From Methylotenera sp. (GTDB lineage: Bacteria > Pseudomonadota > Gammaproteobacteria > Burkholderiales > Methylophilaceae), in contig JAQTXW010000012.1 of assembly GCA_028688575.1 (NCBI GenBank), positions 1 through 48,989 of the forward strand: 48,989 nucleotides of DNA, written 5' to 3'. Position 1 is the stretch's first letter. Each line of letters begins with the position of its first letter. The notes under the pieces were generated by a model that did no database searches, was not told where the DNA came from, and was given only the letters and a program-made list of their open reading frames with translations. The translations under genes and the position numbers were made by a program. Shown in pieces: positions 31,700 to 42,146 of this stretch.

Positions 31700-33331
31700 T
31701 TAATGAAACAATATCCACGCCTTTTCCAGCGTGCTCCATATCCCATAAGCGATTGGAATGCCAACCAAAGTCCAGGCAATCAGAACCCAAACTGGGTGCT
31801 TTTCAACCTGCGTGGCCTCTTCATTGCTCACACGCGTCGTTTGCAGTGATTTTTCATGTGCCAATTTACGCTCTGCCTCCAGCTCTTCTTCTGACATATA
31901 GTGCTTATCGGCAACGGGCTTAACTAGTAAATTACAAATCAACCCTAATACCAGCAATCCTGCCAGCACATACATAATCACGTTATAGGCACCGCTGGCA
32001 GGCACGCCATGATCCAGCTGATAGTCACGAAGATAATTGACCGTCACAGGACCCAGCACACCCGCAGTCGCCCAGGCAGTTAACAGTCTGCCATGAATTG
32101 CACCTACATGCTGCGTGCCAAAAATATCGGCCAAATAAGCTGGTATTGTCGCAAAACCACCGCCATACATTGATAAAATGATACAAAACAGACCCGCAAA
32201 CAAAGCTACACTGCCCACAGAACCCGCCCATGGCGCCGCCACGTACAAAAAGAACCCTAAAGCAAAGAAAATAACATAAGTACGCTTACGTCCTAAGTAG
32301 TCTGAAGAAGAAGCCCAGCCGATACGGCCCAAAATATTAAAAAATGATAATAAACCTGCAAAGCCTGCGCCAATTGCAGTGACGCGCAATAATTGCTCAC
32401 CTGACAGCTCAGCTAACTTAAGTTGCTCACCGATTAGCATGCCGCCAAAGACCTCCTGCAACATAGGAGATGCCATGCCAATCACACCAATACCAGCACT
32501 CACATTCAGACACAGCACTGCCCACAACAGCCAGAACTGAGGTGTTTTATGCGCGTGATTGACATGCACATGGCGATTGGTAATCATGGCGTTAGTGCTT
32601 GAAACTGGCGGTTTCCAGCCAGTTGGCTTCCAGCCATTGGCGGGCACGCGATAGCTAAGCGCCCCTATCATCATCGTCACAAAATAGAGGCCACCCATAA
32701 TGGCAAAGGTTTGCCATACCCCAACTGAATCTGGCGTAGCAAAATGTGTCATCAGGCTATTTGCGAGTGGTGCACCTATCATCGCACCTCCACCAAACCC
32801 CATAATAGCCATACCCGTTGCCATGCCGCGGCGGTCAGGGAACCATTTAATCAAGGTAGATACGGGGGAAATATAACCCAGCCCCAGACCAATGCCCCCG
32901 ATAACGCCAGAGCCCAGCCACATCATCCATAATTGGTGACTATACACGCCATAGGCTGATATCAGAAGGCCGCCACCCCAGCAGACTGCGGCCACCGCGC
33001 CCGCCTTGCGCGGACCCGCATGCTCGAGCCAATGCCCAAAAATCGCTGCGGACGATCCTAGAAAAACAAAGAACAAGGTATACATCCACCCCAGATCGCT
33101 GACTTTCCAGTCACAATCCGTTGCAAAAGCGCGCGCCCAAATGCCCATGGTTTCAGCGCAGGCAATCGGCTCTTTGATGCCCAAGGCTTTAGATAGTGGC
33201 AGCCAAAACACACTAAAGCCATAAGCCATACCAATAGACAAGTGTATCGCCAACGCAGCAGGAGGCACTAACCAGCGGTTAAAGCCTGCATCTGCAATCG
33301 TCCTCTCTTTTGAGAAAAAGCTAGCCATCAA
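31700..33331 (-). CDS. OFA-family MFS transporter (oxalate/formate antiporter type)
   Basis: Polytopic inner-membrane transporter of 543 residues with about twelve membrane segments. GMAYGFSVFWLPLSKALG, GLGLGYISPVSTLIKWFPDRRGMATG and GGGFATIPAYLADIFG are typical of the OFA branch of the major facilitator superfamily. A cytosolic C-terminal region rich in Glu/Lys (MSEEELEAERKLAHEK) precedes an extra terminal helix, which is unusual. Members carry small carboxylates such as oxalate, formate or pyruvate; the substrate here is unknown. It is transcribed alone, divergent from phoB. Confidence 0.9.
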   Translation of the reverse strand: MMASFFSKERTIADAGFNRWLVPPAALAIHLSIGMAYGFSVFWLPLSKALGIKEPIACAETMGIWARAFATDCDWKVSDLGWMYTLFFVFLGSSAAIFGHWLEHAGPRKAGAVAAVCWGGGLLISAYGVYSHQLWMMWLGSGVIGGIGLGLGYISPVSTLIKWFPDRRGMATGMAIMGFGGGAMIGAPLANSLMTHFATPDSVGVWQTFAIMGGLYFVTMMIGALSYRVPANGWKPTGWKPPVSSTNAMITNRHVHVNHAHKTPQFWLLWAVLCLNVSAGIGVIGMASPMLQEVFGGMLIGEQLKLAELSGEQLLRVTAIGAGFAGLLSFFNILGRIGWASSSDYLGRKRTYVIFFALGFFLYVAAPWAGSVGSVALFAGLFCIILSMYGGGFATIPAYLADIFGTQHVGAIHGRLLTAWATAGVLGPVTVNYLRDYQLDHGVPASGAYNVIMYVLAGLLVLGLICNLLVKPVADKHYMSEEELEAERKLAHEKSLQTTRVSNEEATQVEKHPVWVLIAWTLVGIPIAYGIWSTLEKAWILFH

Positions 33332-33541
33332 TGTTCCCTTCAGTTTTTTTATTTTTAAAGCATATTTATCGTATGGTGTAACAAATTGTGAAAAATGGCA
33401 ATTTCTTCGCTTAATTTATTGACATCACTTAGCTTATAGTACCTGAAAAACAGCTCACTAACCGACTGAATATAGCGGTATAAGGCATTTACATCATACA
33501 CGAGGCTTGCACTAATAATATTGCAGGTCATCCTTTGTGGA

Positions 33542-33574
33542 TTGTCATGAATATGTCATATTTACGTCATAAAC
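33542..33574 (+). promoter_or_regulatory. Pho box upstream of phoB
   Basis: Three direct repeats, TTGTCAT (33542-33548), ATGTCAT (33553-33559) and ACGTCAT (33564-33570), are spaced exactly 11 bases apart by AT-rich tetramers (GAAT, ATTT, AAAC). This is the classical PhoB-binding layout (CTGTCAT repeats every 11 bases). It lies 44 bases before the phoB ATG and implies positive autoregulation. Confidence 0.85.
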
Positions 33575-33617
33575 TAATCGAGGTGAAATACTTATATTTT
33601 TACATTAAGGAAGAAAT

Positions 33618-34307
33618 ATGCCCGCCAATATATTAGTGATAGAAGACGAGCCTGCGATACAGGAACTACTAGCTTTAAATATTGTTCAAGCAGGACATCA
33701 TGCCATACGCGCACTCAGTGCAGAGATTGCACTCAGCCTGATGCGCGAGACCGTACCTGATTTAATTCTATTAGACTGGATGCTCCCAGGCATGAATGGG
33801 CTTGAGCTCGCCCGCAAACTTAAATCTGACGCGCTCACCAAGAGCATTCCTATTATCATGCTCACCGCACGTGGGGAAGAGTATGACAAAGTACGCGGAC
33901 TTGAAGTGGGGGCAGATGACTATGTGACCAAGCCATTTAGTCCGCGCGAATTAAATGCCCGCATCAAGGCAGTGTTGCGTCGCAGAGCACCGCAAATGAC
34001 GGATGACCCTATCGAATTGGGTGGCTTGAAGCTAGACCCTTCGACCCATCGCGTCACAGGCAATGACAAAATCATCGACTTAGGGCCTACAGAATTTAGA
34101 TTGCTGCATTTTTTTATGTCTAATGCTGAGCGAGTTCACACGCGTAGCCAACTATTAGACAAAGTTTGGGGTGATCATGTGTTTGTTGAAGACCGTACGG
34201 TCGATGTACATATTCGGCGCCTGCGCAATGCACTCTCGGTTTCTGGTCATGAAGATTTAATTCAGACCGTGCGTGGTGCAGGCTATCGCTTATCTGCAGT
34301 GACTTAA
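33618..34307 (+). CDS. phoB: Phosphate-regulon response regulator PhoB
   Basis: OmpR-class transcription factor activated at low phosphate. The receiver has the acidic pair near residues 10-11, phospho-acceptor D53 in LLDWMLPG, T83 and K105. The C-terminal winged helix (about 130-229) shows LGPTEFRLLHFFMSNAERVHTRSQLLDKVWG and RTVDVHIRRLRNAL, close to E. coli PhoB. AAGGAAGA precedes the ATG. Its own Pho box is directly upstream and phoR follows after 90 bases. Confidence 0.96.
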   Translation: MPANILVIEDEPAIQELLALNIVQAGHHAIRALSAEIALSLMRETVPDLILLDWMLPGMNGLELARKLKSDALTKSIPIIMLTARGEEYDKVRGLEVGADDYVTKPFSPRELNARIKAVLRRRAPQMTDDPIELGGLKLDPSTHRVTGNDKIIDLGPTEFRLLHFFMSNAERVHTRSQLLDKVWGDHVFVEDRTVDVHIRRLRNALSVSGHEDLIQTVRGAGYRLSAVT

Positions 34308-34397
34308 GTTTCCGCATCAACAAACAGTTAAATATCGATGTCCCAGCTAAAAAGTCACTATAATTGCATTGAATTTAACTATTGAGAAATTTCACCT

Positions 34398-35696
34398 GTG
34401 ATAGATATTCGCTGGAAGTCTATTTTATTCCTTTGCGCATTAAGCATTATTAGTCTTTTTTTATGGCTGATTAGCAACTTCACGACAGCCTTATCCATCT
34501 TTACCGTAGGCCTGTTAGGTTACTTAGTGACGCACCTATATTGGATTCATCAACTGCACCTTTGGCTCAAGCACCCCTCAATATCAGAAGTACCTGAGGG
34601 GAGTGGTTTATGGGAGGACGTTTTTAATAGCTTATTAAAATATGAACGTAACAACCAAGTAAAACAGACCGAATTAAATGCCGCCTTAGAGCGGTTTCAA
34701 ATTGTTGCCAACGCAATCCCAGATGGCTTGTTAATTCTCAACGCTGCCAATCAAATCGAATGGTGCACCGCGCATGCAGAGTTTCAGCTTGGGCTTGATA
34801 TGAGCACTGACAAAAACTTACCTATTGTTAATTTGGTTAGAAACAGCCAGTTTATTGCCTTTTTGTACAACGAAGTTTATGACGAGCCCTTCAAGCTCAA
34901 AAATGATAGAAATTCTGACGCAATGCTGGAAATCTCCATCATCTCACTCGCTAATCGTCAAAAATTATTAATTAGCCGCGATGTCACCCAGATGGAAAAA
35001 ATCGATGCCATGCGGCGCGATTTTATTGCCAATGTCTCACACGAACTCAGAACGCCTTTAACTGTTGTGGGTGGTTTTATTGAAACACTGATGGATATGG
35101 AAGGCGCAGTTCCAGATAGCATTCGCAATTACTTTGGCATGATGCAAGACCAGACAACGCGCATGCGACGTCTGATTGAAGACCTGCTCACACTTTCGCA
35201 GATTGAGAGCAACACCCAAATCCCTGAAAACAACCCCATCAATATGACCATGCTCACCAACATGCTACTTAATGATGCGCAGGCACTCAGCAACGGCAGG
35301 CATAAAATTACCGCGCAGGCCAACCCGCATTTTGATTTATCAGGTGCAGTAGATGAGCTGCAAAGCGCACTTGGCAACTTGGTGAGCAATGCCATACGCT
35401 ACACACCTGAAGGCGGTGAAATCAGTATCAGCTGGCATCTGCGCGACAATCTTGGTGTTTTTAGTGTTTCTGACAATGGCATAGGCATCGACCAACAGCA
35501 TATCCATCGACTCACGGAGCGCTTTTATCGTGTAGACAAAGGGCGTAGCAGAGAAACTGGGGGCACAGGCCTTGGTTTATCTATTGTGAAGCATATTTTA
35601 AGCAGACATCAGGCCAAGCTTGAAATCACCAGCAAGCCAAGCGCAGGGAGTACTTTTAGCGTAATCTTTCCGCACGCACGTTTGTTGCAAAAATAA
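34398..35696 (+). CDS. phoR: Phosphate-regulon sensor kinase PhoR
   Basis: Membrane histidine kinase that phosphorylates PhoB. The start is GTG at 34398. Two membrane helices lie at about 8-50, a PAS-like domain at about 95-195, the H-box FIANVSHELRTPLTVVGGF with H215, and a HATPase domain with NLVSNAIRYTP, DNGIGID and GGTGLGLSIVKHIL. The short periplasmic loop is typical, since PhoR senses through the Pst/PhoU system. No pst or phoU gene is in the window. The lipoprotein gene follows after one base. Confidence 0.95.
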   Translation: MIDIRWKSILFLCALSIISLFLWLISNFTTALSIFTVGLLGYLVTHLYWIHQLHLWLKHPSISEVPEGSGLWEDVFNSLLKYERNNQVKQTELNAALERFQIVANAIPDGLLILNAANQIEWCTAHAEFQLGLDMSTDKNLPIVNLVRNSQFIAFLYNEVYDEPFKLKNDRNSDAMLEISIISLANRQKLLISRDVTQMEKIDAMRRDFIANVSHELRTPLTVVGGFIETLMDMEGAVPDSIRNYFGMMQDQTTRMRRLIEDLLTLSQIESNTQIPENNPINMTMLTNMLLNDAQALSNGRHKITAQANPHFDLSGAVDELQSALGNLVSNAIRYTPEGGEISISWHLRDNLGVFSVSDNGIGIDQQHIHRLTERFYRVDKGRSRETGGTGLGLSIVKHILSRHQAKLEITSKPSAGSTFSVIFPHARLLQK

Positions 35697-35697
35697 A

Positions 35698-36444
35698 ATG
35701 CTGCACCGTTTAACCCCCATCAAAAACATTTGCCTCTGCCTAAGCTTTTTTATTGCCGCGTGTGCGAACAACACGCCCATGACATCAAATCAGGGCGAGA
35801 AGCTGATTCCTGAACAAAAAGACCGAACGACAATTAATCAATTGGCAAAAACCGACTTTGACCGCCTAGCCGATGTGGAAGTACAGGAAAATACTGAAAG
35901 TTTAAAGCTTTTGATGCTAAAACTTTACAAACGCAATCCAAATGAATTAAAGAAAAGCACCTCTGACCCCGCAGAAAAAATGATCAACTGGGTATTTAAT
36001 GCCGAGGATCAGCACCATTTTTTGTTCCCAGAAATTCATAACCTCAAAGAAACTGATGCAATTTTTCTCGCCTTCAAGACAGAGTATAAGGGAGACCGTG
36101 TGCTACCGTTTATCGTCGGCTTGCACACCATGCTGCTTAAAGCACACAACAACAAATCTGAATTTTACCTGCAAGATAGCTTGGACCCGCAACGCATCTA
36201 TAATGCTGCAAGAAATGTAGAAATTGCCGCATGGAAGCTATCAAACGCGCGTGACGAAAACGGCAGACTCTATTTGCTAAGTAATGAGATTAATGCTAGC
36301 GAACGCAATTTATCTTTCGAACGCGAGTTTGGCAAGATTGTCGGTCGTACTGACTTACACGCCATCGCACTTGCTGAAAAATCCCAACGGCTTATTTCAC
36401 GTGTAGTTCAAAATCTGGCTACCGCACTTTTCTTACCATTCTAA
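35698..36444 (+). CDS. Predicted lipoprotein of unknown function, third gene after phoBR
   Basis: I do not recognise a named family. The 248-residue protein has a lipoprotein signal with lipobox IAAC near residue 22 (FFIAACANN). The mature part is soluble and helical, with TDAIFLAFKTEYKGDRVLPFIVGLHTMLLKAHNNKSEFYL near the middle and a possible C-terminal hydrophobic segment (VVQNLATALFLPF). One base separates its ATG from the phoR stop, so it is cotranscribed and probably induced by phosphate limitation through the phoB Pho box. Confidence 0.8.
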   Translation: MLHRLTPIKNICLCLSFFIAACANNTPMTSNQGEKLIPEQKDRTTINQLAKTDFDRLADVEVQENTESLKLLMLKLYKRNPNELKKSTSDPAEKMINWVFNAEDQHHFLFPEIHNLKETDAIFLAFKTEYKGDRVLPFIVGLHTMLLKAHNNKSEFYLQDSLDPQRIYNAARNVEIAAWKLSNARDENGRLYLLSNEINASERNLSFEREFGKIVGRTDLHAIALAEKSQRLISRVVQNLATALFLPF

Positions 36445-36486
36445 CGCTCAGATCTAGCATCTTATCAATTAAGCATCACGGTATTA

Positions 36487-36520
36487 AAAAAGCCTTCGCG
36501 TTTGATACGTGAATGCTTTT
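36487..36520 (+). terminator. Weak terminator-like hairpin after the phoBR operon
   Basis: AAAAGCCTTCGCG and CGTGAATGCTTTT pair around TTTGATA with one mismatch and one G-T wobble. Only four T residues end the stem. The position, 43 bases after the lipoprotein stop, is right. Confidence 0.5.
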
Positions 36521-36574
36521 CAACCCAGATTTTCATTAGGACTTGCAGCGGCAACGCCGCATAGTTTGATGGGG

Positions 36575-36631
36575 TTTTTGTGCATATTTTCTGTCAATAA
36601 GGTGACTATTGACAGAAAATATGCACAAAAA
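36575..36631. repeat. Perfect 25-base inverted repeat with 7-base loop
   Basis: Positions 36575-36599 and 36607-36631 are exact reverse complements around AGGTGAC. The outer ends are T5 on the left and A5 on the right of the plus strand, the reverse of what an intrinsic terminator needs on either strand. It lies between convergent genes. The stem core is AT-rich (TGCATATTTTCTGTCAATA). Confidence 0.9.
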
Positions 36632-36709
36632 AGACGCAAACTTGGCAAGTTGACATGCAAGTAGAGGCAAAGTGCCTAAAATCTGTGTTCAATTGCGTGT
36701 GACTTTAAA

Positions 36710-36976
36710 TTACTGAGCTGCGGCTTCACGCGCTGCTTTTACCGCATCTTCAGCTGTTGCTTTGGACTCAGACGCCGCCTGCTCAGCAGCCTCTGCAGCG
36801 GCCTTTGCCGCCATTTCTGTAGCTGCTGCGGCTGCAGAAGCAGCGTCTATGGTGTTTTCCTTCACTTCAGAAATCACTTCTTTAGCACTTTCTGCCGTGG
36901 TTTCTTCCGCTTTTTTGCAAGCCACCACGCCCAACACCACAGCCACAACTAACAACAACTTGAGTAAATTACGCAT
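36710..36976 (-). CDS. Small Ala-rich lipoprotein
   Basis: The 88-residue precursor has a lipoprotein signal with lipobox GVVAC at about residue 20. The mature part is almost wholly helical and Ala-rich with regular Glu/Lys spacing (ATEMAAKAAAEAAEQAASES), so a long amphipathic helix or coiled coil anchored to a membrane is likely. It recalls small alanine-rich Lpp- or entericidin-like lipoproteins, but I see no clear family match. It is transcribed alone. The ATG has AAAGGA upstream on the minus strand. Confidence 0.75.
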   Translation of the reverse strand: MRNLLKLLLVVAVVLGVVACKKAEETTAESAKEVISEVKENTIDAASAAAAATEMAAKAAAEAAEQAASESKATAEDAVKAAREAAAQ

Positions 36977-37146
36977 TTTTTATCCTTTAAATTGATTAAC
37001 AAGGTTCTTTAATAGTTTGCCAGTCTTTTCATAGGCTACACTCGGCTAACATTTAAAAATGCTAACACAGCCTGCAACATGCAATTGAAAACAATTGTAA
37101 TGTCACTCATACACGACTAACACCATCCCAGCTGAAACCATTTCAG

Positions 37147-40100
37147 TTAAAGTAATACTTTTTCTATGCCGCCATTATTGGCTTTATGTACATACGCTTC
37201 CATCCAGTTTTCGCCTAACAGATGTTTAGCCATTTCAACTACGATATAGTCGGCTTCAATGCCTGTATCTTCGCCGTATCTCGCCAGGCCCTGCAGGCAG
37301 CTTGGGCATGAAGTTAAAATTTTAACTGGCATCTCTGGCGCGCCAGGCGTCAGTCCCATTTTAGCCATGCCACTTTCAAGTTCTTCCTGCTTGCGCATTT
37401 TGACCTGCGTTGCAATGTCCGGACGTGATACAGCAAACGTGCCGCTCTCTCCACAGCAACGGTCATTCAACGCCACATCCTGCCCCATCAGTTTATTCGT
37501 GACTTCCAATGGTTTGTAAGTTTTCATTGGGGTATGGCATGGGTCGTGATACATATAACGCGTGCCTGTCACCCCTTCCAGACGTAAGTCTTTTTCCATC
37601 AAATACTCATGAATATCAAGCAATCTGCAACCTGGGAATATTTTTTCAAACTCGTACTTCTGCAACTGATCCATACAAGTACCGCAAGACACAATCACCG
37701 TTTTAATATCGAGATAATTCAGCGTATTGGCCACACGGTGGAACAGCACACGGTTGTCTGCGGTAATTTCCTGGCCTTTATCATGATTACCTGCCGCTGT
37801 TTGCGGATAACCACAGCACAAGTAGCCTGGTGGCAATACCGTAATCGCACCAACTTCGTATAACATCGCCTGAGTCGCCAGCCCTACATTAGAAAATAAG
37901 CGCTCAGAGCCGCATCCAGGGAAATAAAACACGGCTTCTGACTCTTCCGTAACTTTCTTCGGATTGCGAATCACAGGAATCATGTGATCATCTTCCAAGC
38001 CCAGCATGGCACGCGAAGTCTTAGACTGCATTTTTTTAGGCATGGGGCGATTGATAAAATGAATCACCTGCGCCTTAATGTCAGCTTTACCTACCGTTGC
38101 TGGTGGGTGCTTTTTGTCTTTCAGCAAGCCAAAACGCTTGGCTAGACTATGCACTAGATTCTGCGCCTTATAACCCCAATTAATCATCAATGTGCGCAGC
38201 AGCTTAATGGTAGCAGGGTCTTTTGCGTTTAAAAACGCCATTCCCAAAGCGGTGCCAGGGTTAAACTGCTTCTGGCCCTGCTCGCGCAGGAAATTACGCA
38301 TTTTGATCGACACATCGCCAAAATCAATATCGACTGGGCAGGGTTTCTCGCAGCGATGACAAACAGTGCAGTGATCGGCCACATCATTAAACTCATCAAA
38401 ATGCTTTAGTGATATGCCTCGACGCGTCTGCTCTTCATACAGAAAAGCTTCAATTAATAGCGAAGTCCCCAGTATTTTATTACGTGGAGAATATAAAAGA
38501 TTGGCGCGTGGCACATGTGTAGTACATACTGGTTTGCATTTACCACAGCGCAAACAGTCACTGATATCATCAGCAATTTCACCAATCGCTGACTGCTCCA
38601 TGATAATGGACTCTTGCTCAAGTAAACCAAAGCTGGGCGTGTAAGCGTTATCCAGCCCAGAACCTGCCAGCAGTTTGCCTTTATTAAAGTGCCCATTGGG
38701 GTCAACTTTATTCTTGTAAGCAGTAAACGTGTCGATTGTAGACTGATCTAAAAACTCCATCTTGGTAATGCCAATGCCATGCTCACCTGAGATCACGCCA
38801 TTCAAATGACGCGCCAACTTCATCACACGTGCAACCGCAGTATGGGCATCCTGCATCATGCCGTAATCATCTGAATTAACAGGGATATTGGTATGCACAT
38901 TACCATCACCCGCATGCATATGCAGCGCGATAAACACACGACTTTTTAGCACTGCCTTATGAATTTCATCAAAGCGTTCCAGGATTTTTTGATACTCGCG
39001 CCCTGCAAAGATATCTGCCATCGGGCGCTTTAGCTCACGCTTCCATGAGATGCGCAGGTCATAAGATTGCAAGGCGCGGAAAATATTGTCATACTGGCTT
39101 AACGCCTGACCTTCTTCGCCCAATGCGGTCACTGGGGCATCCAGGTTTTCTAAAATAAAGCACCAGCGAGCGCGCAAATCAGCCAGTAACTTTAATGCCA
39201 TCACCTGCTTGGTTTTTACCATTTCCGCATCGGCGTTGCCGTCTTCATCTGGCTGCAATGGTAAATCGCCCTGCATAAAAACTTCCAGAGCAGATAAAAG
39301 TTTTAATTTATTATTGATAGAAAGTTCAATATTAATGCGCTCAATGCCATCGGAATAATCACCTAAACGCGGCAATGGAATAACGACATCTTCATTAATT
39401 TTGAATGCGTTGGTATGTTTGGCAATCGCCGCTGTACGAGCACGATCCAGCCAGAATTTTTTGCGCGCCTCATTCGACACGGCAATAAAACCTTCGCCAT
39501 TACGTGCGTTACACATGCGCACCATGCTAGATGCCACTTCTCCTACTGCATTTTCATCATCAGAGGCAATGTCCGCAATCAGCACCATTTTAGGGCGCTG
39601 CTGACGCGCAGCTTTAGTTGCATACCCTACCGCTTTGATATAGCGCTCATCCATATGTTCCAGGCCCGCCATAATCACTGCTGGCGTTTGTTTGGCGGTT
39701 GCATCCAGATAATCTTTAATCTCAACAATAGCAGGCACTGCATGCGACACATTACCAAAAAACTCCAGCGCGATTGTCCGCACGAATTTAGGCATGCGAT
39801 GCAAAATAAATGTTGCACTGGTAATTAAGCCATCACAACCCTCTTTCTGAATTCCTGGCAAACCTGATAGGAACTTATCGGTCACGTCTTTGCCGAGTCC
39901 GACTTTACGGAAGCTCGGGCCTGGAATCTCCAGAACTTCTGGTTCTGCCAGTAAAGTTTTCAGGTCTTCACTGTAACGGCTGATTTTAAAACGCGCCATT
40001 TCAATATCGTGAATTTTACCCAGATTATGATCCAAACGCTCCACTTCCATCCAGTCACCATCGGGAGTCACCATACGCCAAGAAGCGAGATTATCTAGTG

Positions 40101-41016
40101 CGGTACCCCATAAAACAGCCTTTTTACCGCCTGCATTCATCGCTACATTACCACCGATGCACGAAGCATCAGCACTGGTTGGGTCGCAGGCAAACTCAAG
40201 CCCTGCATCTGACGCCGCCTCCATTGCGCGACGCGTAACAACGCCTGCACCGCATTCAATCGTGGCAACCTGTCTAGCAACACCTGGCAAAGTGCGCATC
40301 TGTACACCAGTATGCTGGTCTAGCTTCTCAGTATTGATGACAGCAGACAAAGGCGTAAGTGGAATCGCGCCACCCGTATAACCAGTACCGCCCCCGCGTG
40401 GAATAATCGTTAAACCCAACTCGATACACGCGCGCACCAATGCCGCAATTTCACTCTCGGCATCTGGCGTTAACACTAAAAATGGATATTCAACACGCCA
40501 GTCTGTCGCATCGGTGACATGCGACACCCGTGACAAACCATCAAACTTGATATTGTCTTTACGCGTGATCTTGGAAAGCTTTGTTAGTGCTCTTTTACGC
40601 AAGTTGGCGGTTTGCCTGAAATCCTGCTCAAACTTGGTCACAGCATGACGCGCCGCGACTACTAATTTCAGCACTTTGGCATTGCCTGCACTGCGCTCAT
40701 CTATGGCCGCAATGCGGTGATGTAACGCATCGACCAGCGCTTTTCTGCGTTTGGGGTTATCTAAAAGATCATCTTGCAAATACGGGTTGCGTGAGACCAC
40801 CCATAAATCACCCAGCACCTCAAACAACATACGTGCAGAGCGACCCGTTTTACGCTCGGCGCGCAATTCATTTAAGATATCCCAAATTTCCTCACCAAGG
40901 AACCTGATGACAATTTCACGGTCAGAAAAAGAGGTATAGTTGTAAGGAATTTCGCGCAGACGCGCTGCAGGTTTGGCATCTGCGTTAAGCATGTTACTAG
41001 GTAAGGGTGCGTTCAT
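37147..41016 (-). CDS. Large FAD / Fe-S oxidoreductase (GlcD-GlcF-like fusion with DUF3683-type N-terminus)
   Basis: This 1289-residue protein combines parts that are separate subunits in glycolate or D-lactate dehydrogenases. An N-terminal helical domain of about 150 residues (the DUF3683-type region) precedes an FAD-binding domain ([18 protein letters not shown] near 209) and an FAD-oxidase C-terminal domain ([14 protein letters not shown] near 700). Two Fe4-S4 motifs follow, [11 protein letters not shown] near 822 and [12 protein letters not shown] near 885. Two cysteine-rich CCG modules finish the chain ([11 protein letters not shown] near 1035, CCGESGTF near 1187, SCPSC near 1237). It would oxidise a 2-hydroxy acid and pass electrons on towards quinone or cytochrome; the substrate is not readable. 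It stands alone. Confidence 0.9.
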   Translation of the reverse strand: MNAPLPSNMLNADAKPAARLREIPYNYTSFSDREIVIRFLGEEIWDILNELRAERKTGRSARMLFEVLGDLWVVSRNPYLQDDLLDNPKRRKALVDALHHRIAAIDERSAGNAKVLKLVVAARHAVTKFEQDFRQTANLRKRALTKLSKITRKDNIKFDGLSRVSHVTDATDWRVEYPFLVLTPDAESEIAALVRACIELGLTIIPRGGGTGYTGGAIPLTPLSAVINTEKLDQHTGVQMRTLPGVARQVATIECGAGVVTRRAMEAASDAGLEFACDPTSADASCIGGNVAMNAGGKKAVLWGTALDNLASWRMVTPDGDWMEVERLDHNLGKIHDIEMARFKISRYSEDLKTLLAEPEVLEIPGPSFRKVGLGKDVTDKFLSGLPGIQKEGCDGLITSATFILHRMPKFVRTIALEFFGNVSHAVPAIVEIKDYLDATAKQTPAVIMAGLEHMDERYIKAVGYATKAARQQRPKMVLIADIASDDENAVGEVASSMVRMCNARNGEGFIAVSNEARKKFWLDRARTAAIAKHTNAFKINEDVVIPLPRLGDYSDGIERINIELSINNKLKLLSALEVFMQGDLPLQPDEDGNADAEMVKTKQVMALKLLADLRARWCFILENLDAPVTALGEEGQALSQYDNIFRALQSYDLRISWKRELKRPMADIFAGREYQKILERFDEIHKAVLKSRVFIALHMHAGDGNVHTNIPVNSDDYGMMQDAHTAVARVMKLARHLNGVISGEHGIGITKMEFLDQSTIDTFTAYKNKVDPNGHFNKGKLLAGSGLDNAYTPSFGLLEQESIIMEQSAIGEIADDISDCLRCGKCKPVCTTHVPRANLLYSPRNKILGTSLLIEAFLYEEQTRRGISLKHFDEFNDVADHCTVCHRCEKPCPVDIDFGDVSIKMRNFLREQGQKQFNPGTALGMAFLNAKDPATIKLLRTLMINWGYKAQNLVHSLAKRFGLLKDKKHPPATVGKADIKAQVIHFINRPMPKKMQSKTSRAMLGLEDDHMIPVIRNPKKVTEESEAVFYFPGCGSERLFSNVGLATQAMLYEVGAITVLPPGYLCCGYPQTAAGNHDKGQEITADNRVLFHRVANTLNYLDIKTVIVSCGTCMDQLQKYEFEKIFPGCRLLDIHEYLMEKDLRLEGVTGTRYMYHDPCHTPMKTYKPLEVTNKLMGQDVALNDRCCGESGTFAVSRPDIATQVKMRKQEELESGMAKMGLTPGAPEMPVKILTSCPSCLQGLARYGEDTGIEADYIVVEMAKHLLGENWMEAYVHKANNGGIEKVLL

Positions 41017-41207
41017 TTAAGTTTTGATGAATTGCTTTGCTACTAAAGTTGCATTATATCATGGCATACGCGGGTAAATAAGCGCGACTGAGTTAGGGTT
41101 ATTTAAGATATGTTTCAGCAAAAAATCTTAAATACGTTAACATATTAAAAAAACCATTTTGGTCTCCCATAGTCGCATATAAACAATGACATCTTAATGA
41201 CATTCAT

Positions 41208-41708
41208 ATGAACCCCTTATTAAAAAAATCGCTGCTACCCATCTTTCTTATCTTGCTGCTTGGCTTTTTGCTACTGCAACTCAACAATAAACAGCCTGCA
41301 CCAAATGTCACTTTTACTACGATTGATAGTCGCGAAATCACCATGGCCTCACTTAAAAACAAGGTGGTTCTGGTGAATTTCTGGGCGACTGATTGTCCAG
41401 GCTGCATCAAAGAAATGCCTGAACTCATTCATACTTATCAGGAGTTTCATCCACAAGGACTGGAAATCATTGCCGTCGCTATGCCCCATGATGAAATCAC
41501 ACAAATCAGAAATTACAGCCAATCTCAGCAGCTTCCCTTTCCCGTCACACATGACCGTGATGCGCAGATTGTCCAGCAGTTTGGCCAAGTCAACCTAACT
41601 CCCACCGCCTTTATCTATAACAAACAAGGATATTTAATACAAAGAACCATCGGTGAACTTGACTTTACCGCTTTAAAACAACTACTCAACAAAGAACTAG
41701 GCGCATAA
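41208..41708 (+). CDS. TlpA-like membrane-anchored thioredoxin
   Basis: A single N-terminal hydrophobic helix (about 6-24) anchors a periplasmic thioredoxin fold. The active site is CPGC in NFWATDCPGCIKEMPEL, typical of TlpA/ResA-like reductases acting on cytochrome c or CuA maturation. The cis-proline region is LTPTAF. 166 residues. The stop overlaps the hemJ start (TAATG), so the two genes are coupled. Thiol reduction and heme biosynthesis would be a sensible pair. Confidence 0.9.
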   Translation: MNPLLKKSLLPIFLILLLGFLLLQLNNKQPAPNVTFTTIDSREITMASLKNKVVLVNFWATDCPGCIKEMPELIHTYQEFHPQGLEIIAVAMPHDEITQIRNYSQSQQLPFPVTHDRDAQIVQQFGQVNLTPTAFIYNKQGYLIQRTIGELDFTALKQLLNKELGA

Positions 41709-42133
41709 TGCTTTGGGTTAAATCACTTCATATTATTTTTGTCACAAGCTGGTTTGCAGGCTTGTTTTATTTACCGCGTTTATTTGTCAATCACGCCATG
41801 GTGCTCGACAGCGCAGGCCCAAATAGCGATGCTTCTGCCCAGCTAAAGCTGATGGAGAGAAAACTCTACCGCTTTATGCTGCCACTCGCATTGCTGGCAC
41901 TCGGCTTTGGTATGTGGTTATGGCTCGGCTTTGGTTTTAAAGGCGCATGGATGCATGCAAAATTAACACTGGTTGTGTTACTTATCGGCTACCATCTCTA
42001 CTGTGGCAAACTTGTTAAAGATTTTAGTCTGGATAAAAACAAGCACAGCCATATCTGGTATCGCTGGTTTAATGAGATTCCCGTGCTCGTGCTAAGCGCC
42101 ATTGTAATTTTTGTGGTTGTAAAACCGTTCTAA
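41708..42133 (+). CDS. hemJ: Protoporphyrinogen oxidase HemJ
   Basis: Membrane enzyme that oxidises protoporphyrinogen IX to protoporphyrin IX in heme synthesis. The 141-residue protein with four helices begins MLWVKSLHIIFVTSWFAGLF and has FYLPRLFVNHAM, the family signature. The His in KSLHII and the Lys in MHAKLTL match the two residues important in HemJ. It is translationally coupled to the TlpA-like gene. It fits a genome rich in cytochromes. Confidence 0.93.
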   Translation: MLWVKSLHIIFVTSWFAGLFYLPRLFVNHAMVLDSAGPNSDASAQLKLMERKLYRFMLPLALLALGFGMWLWLGFGFKGAWMHAKLTLVVLLIGYHLYCGKLVKDFSLDKNKHSHIWYRWFNEIPVLVLSAIVIFVVVKPF

Positions 42134-42146
42134 TATAAAAGTCATT

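Noticed and set aside
33525..33531. AGGTCAT as a fourth Pho box repeat before phoB
   Set aside because: It is 17 bases from the next repeat, out of the 11-base period.
36575..36631. Bidirectional terminator
   Set aside because: T-run and A-run are on the wrong sides of the stem for either strand; listed as an unexplained repeat instead.
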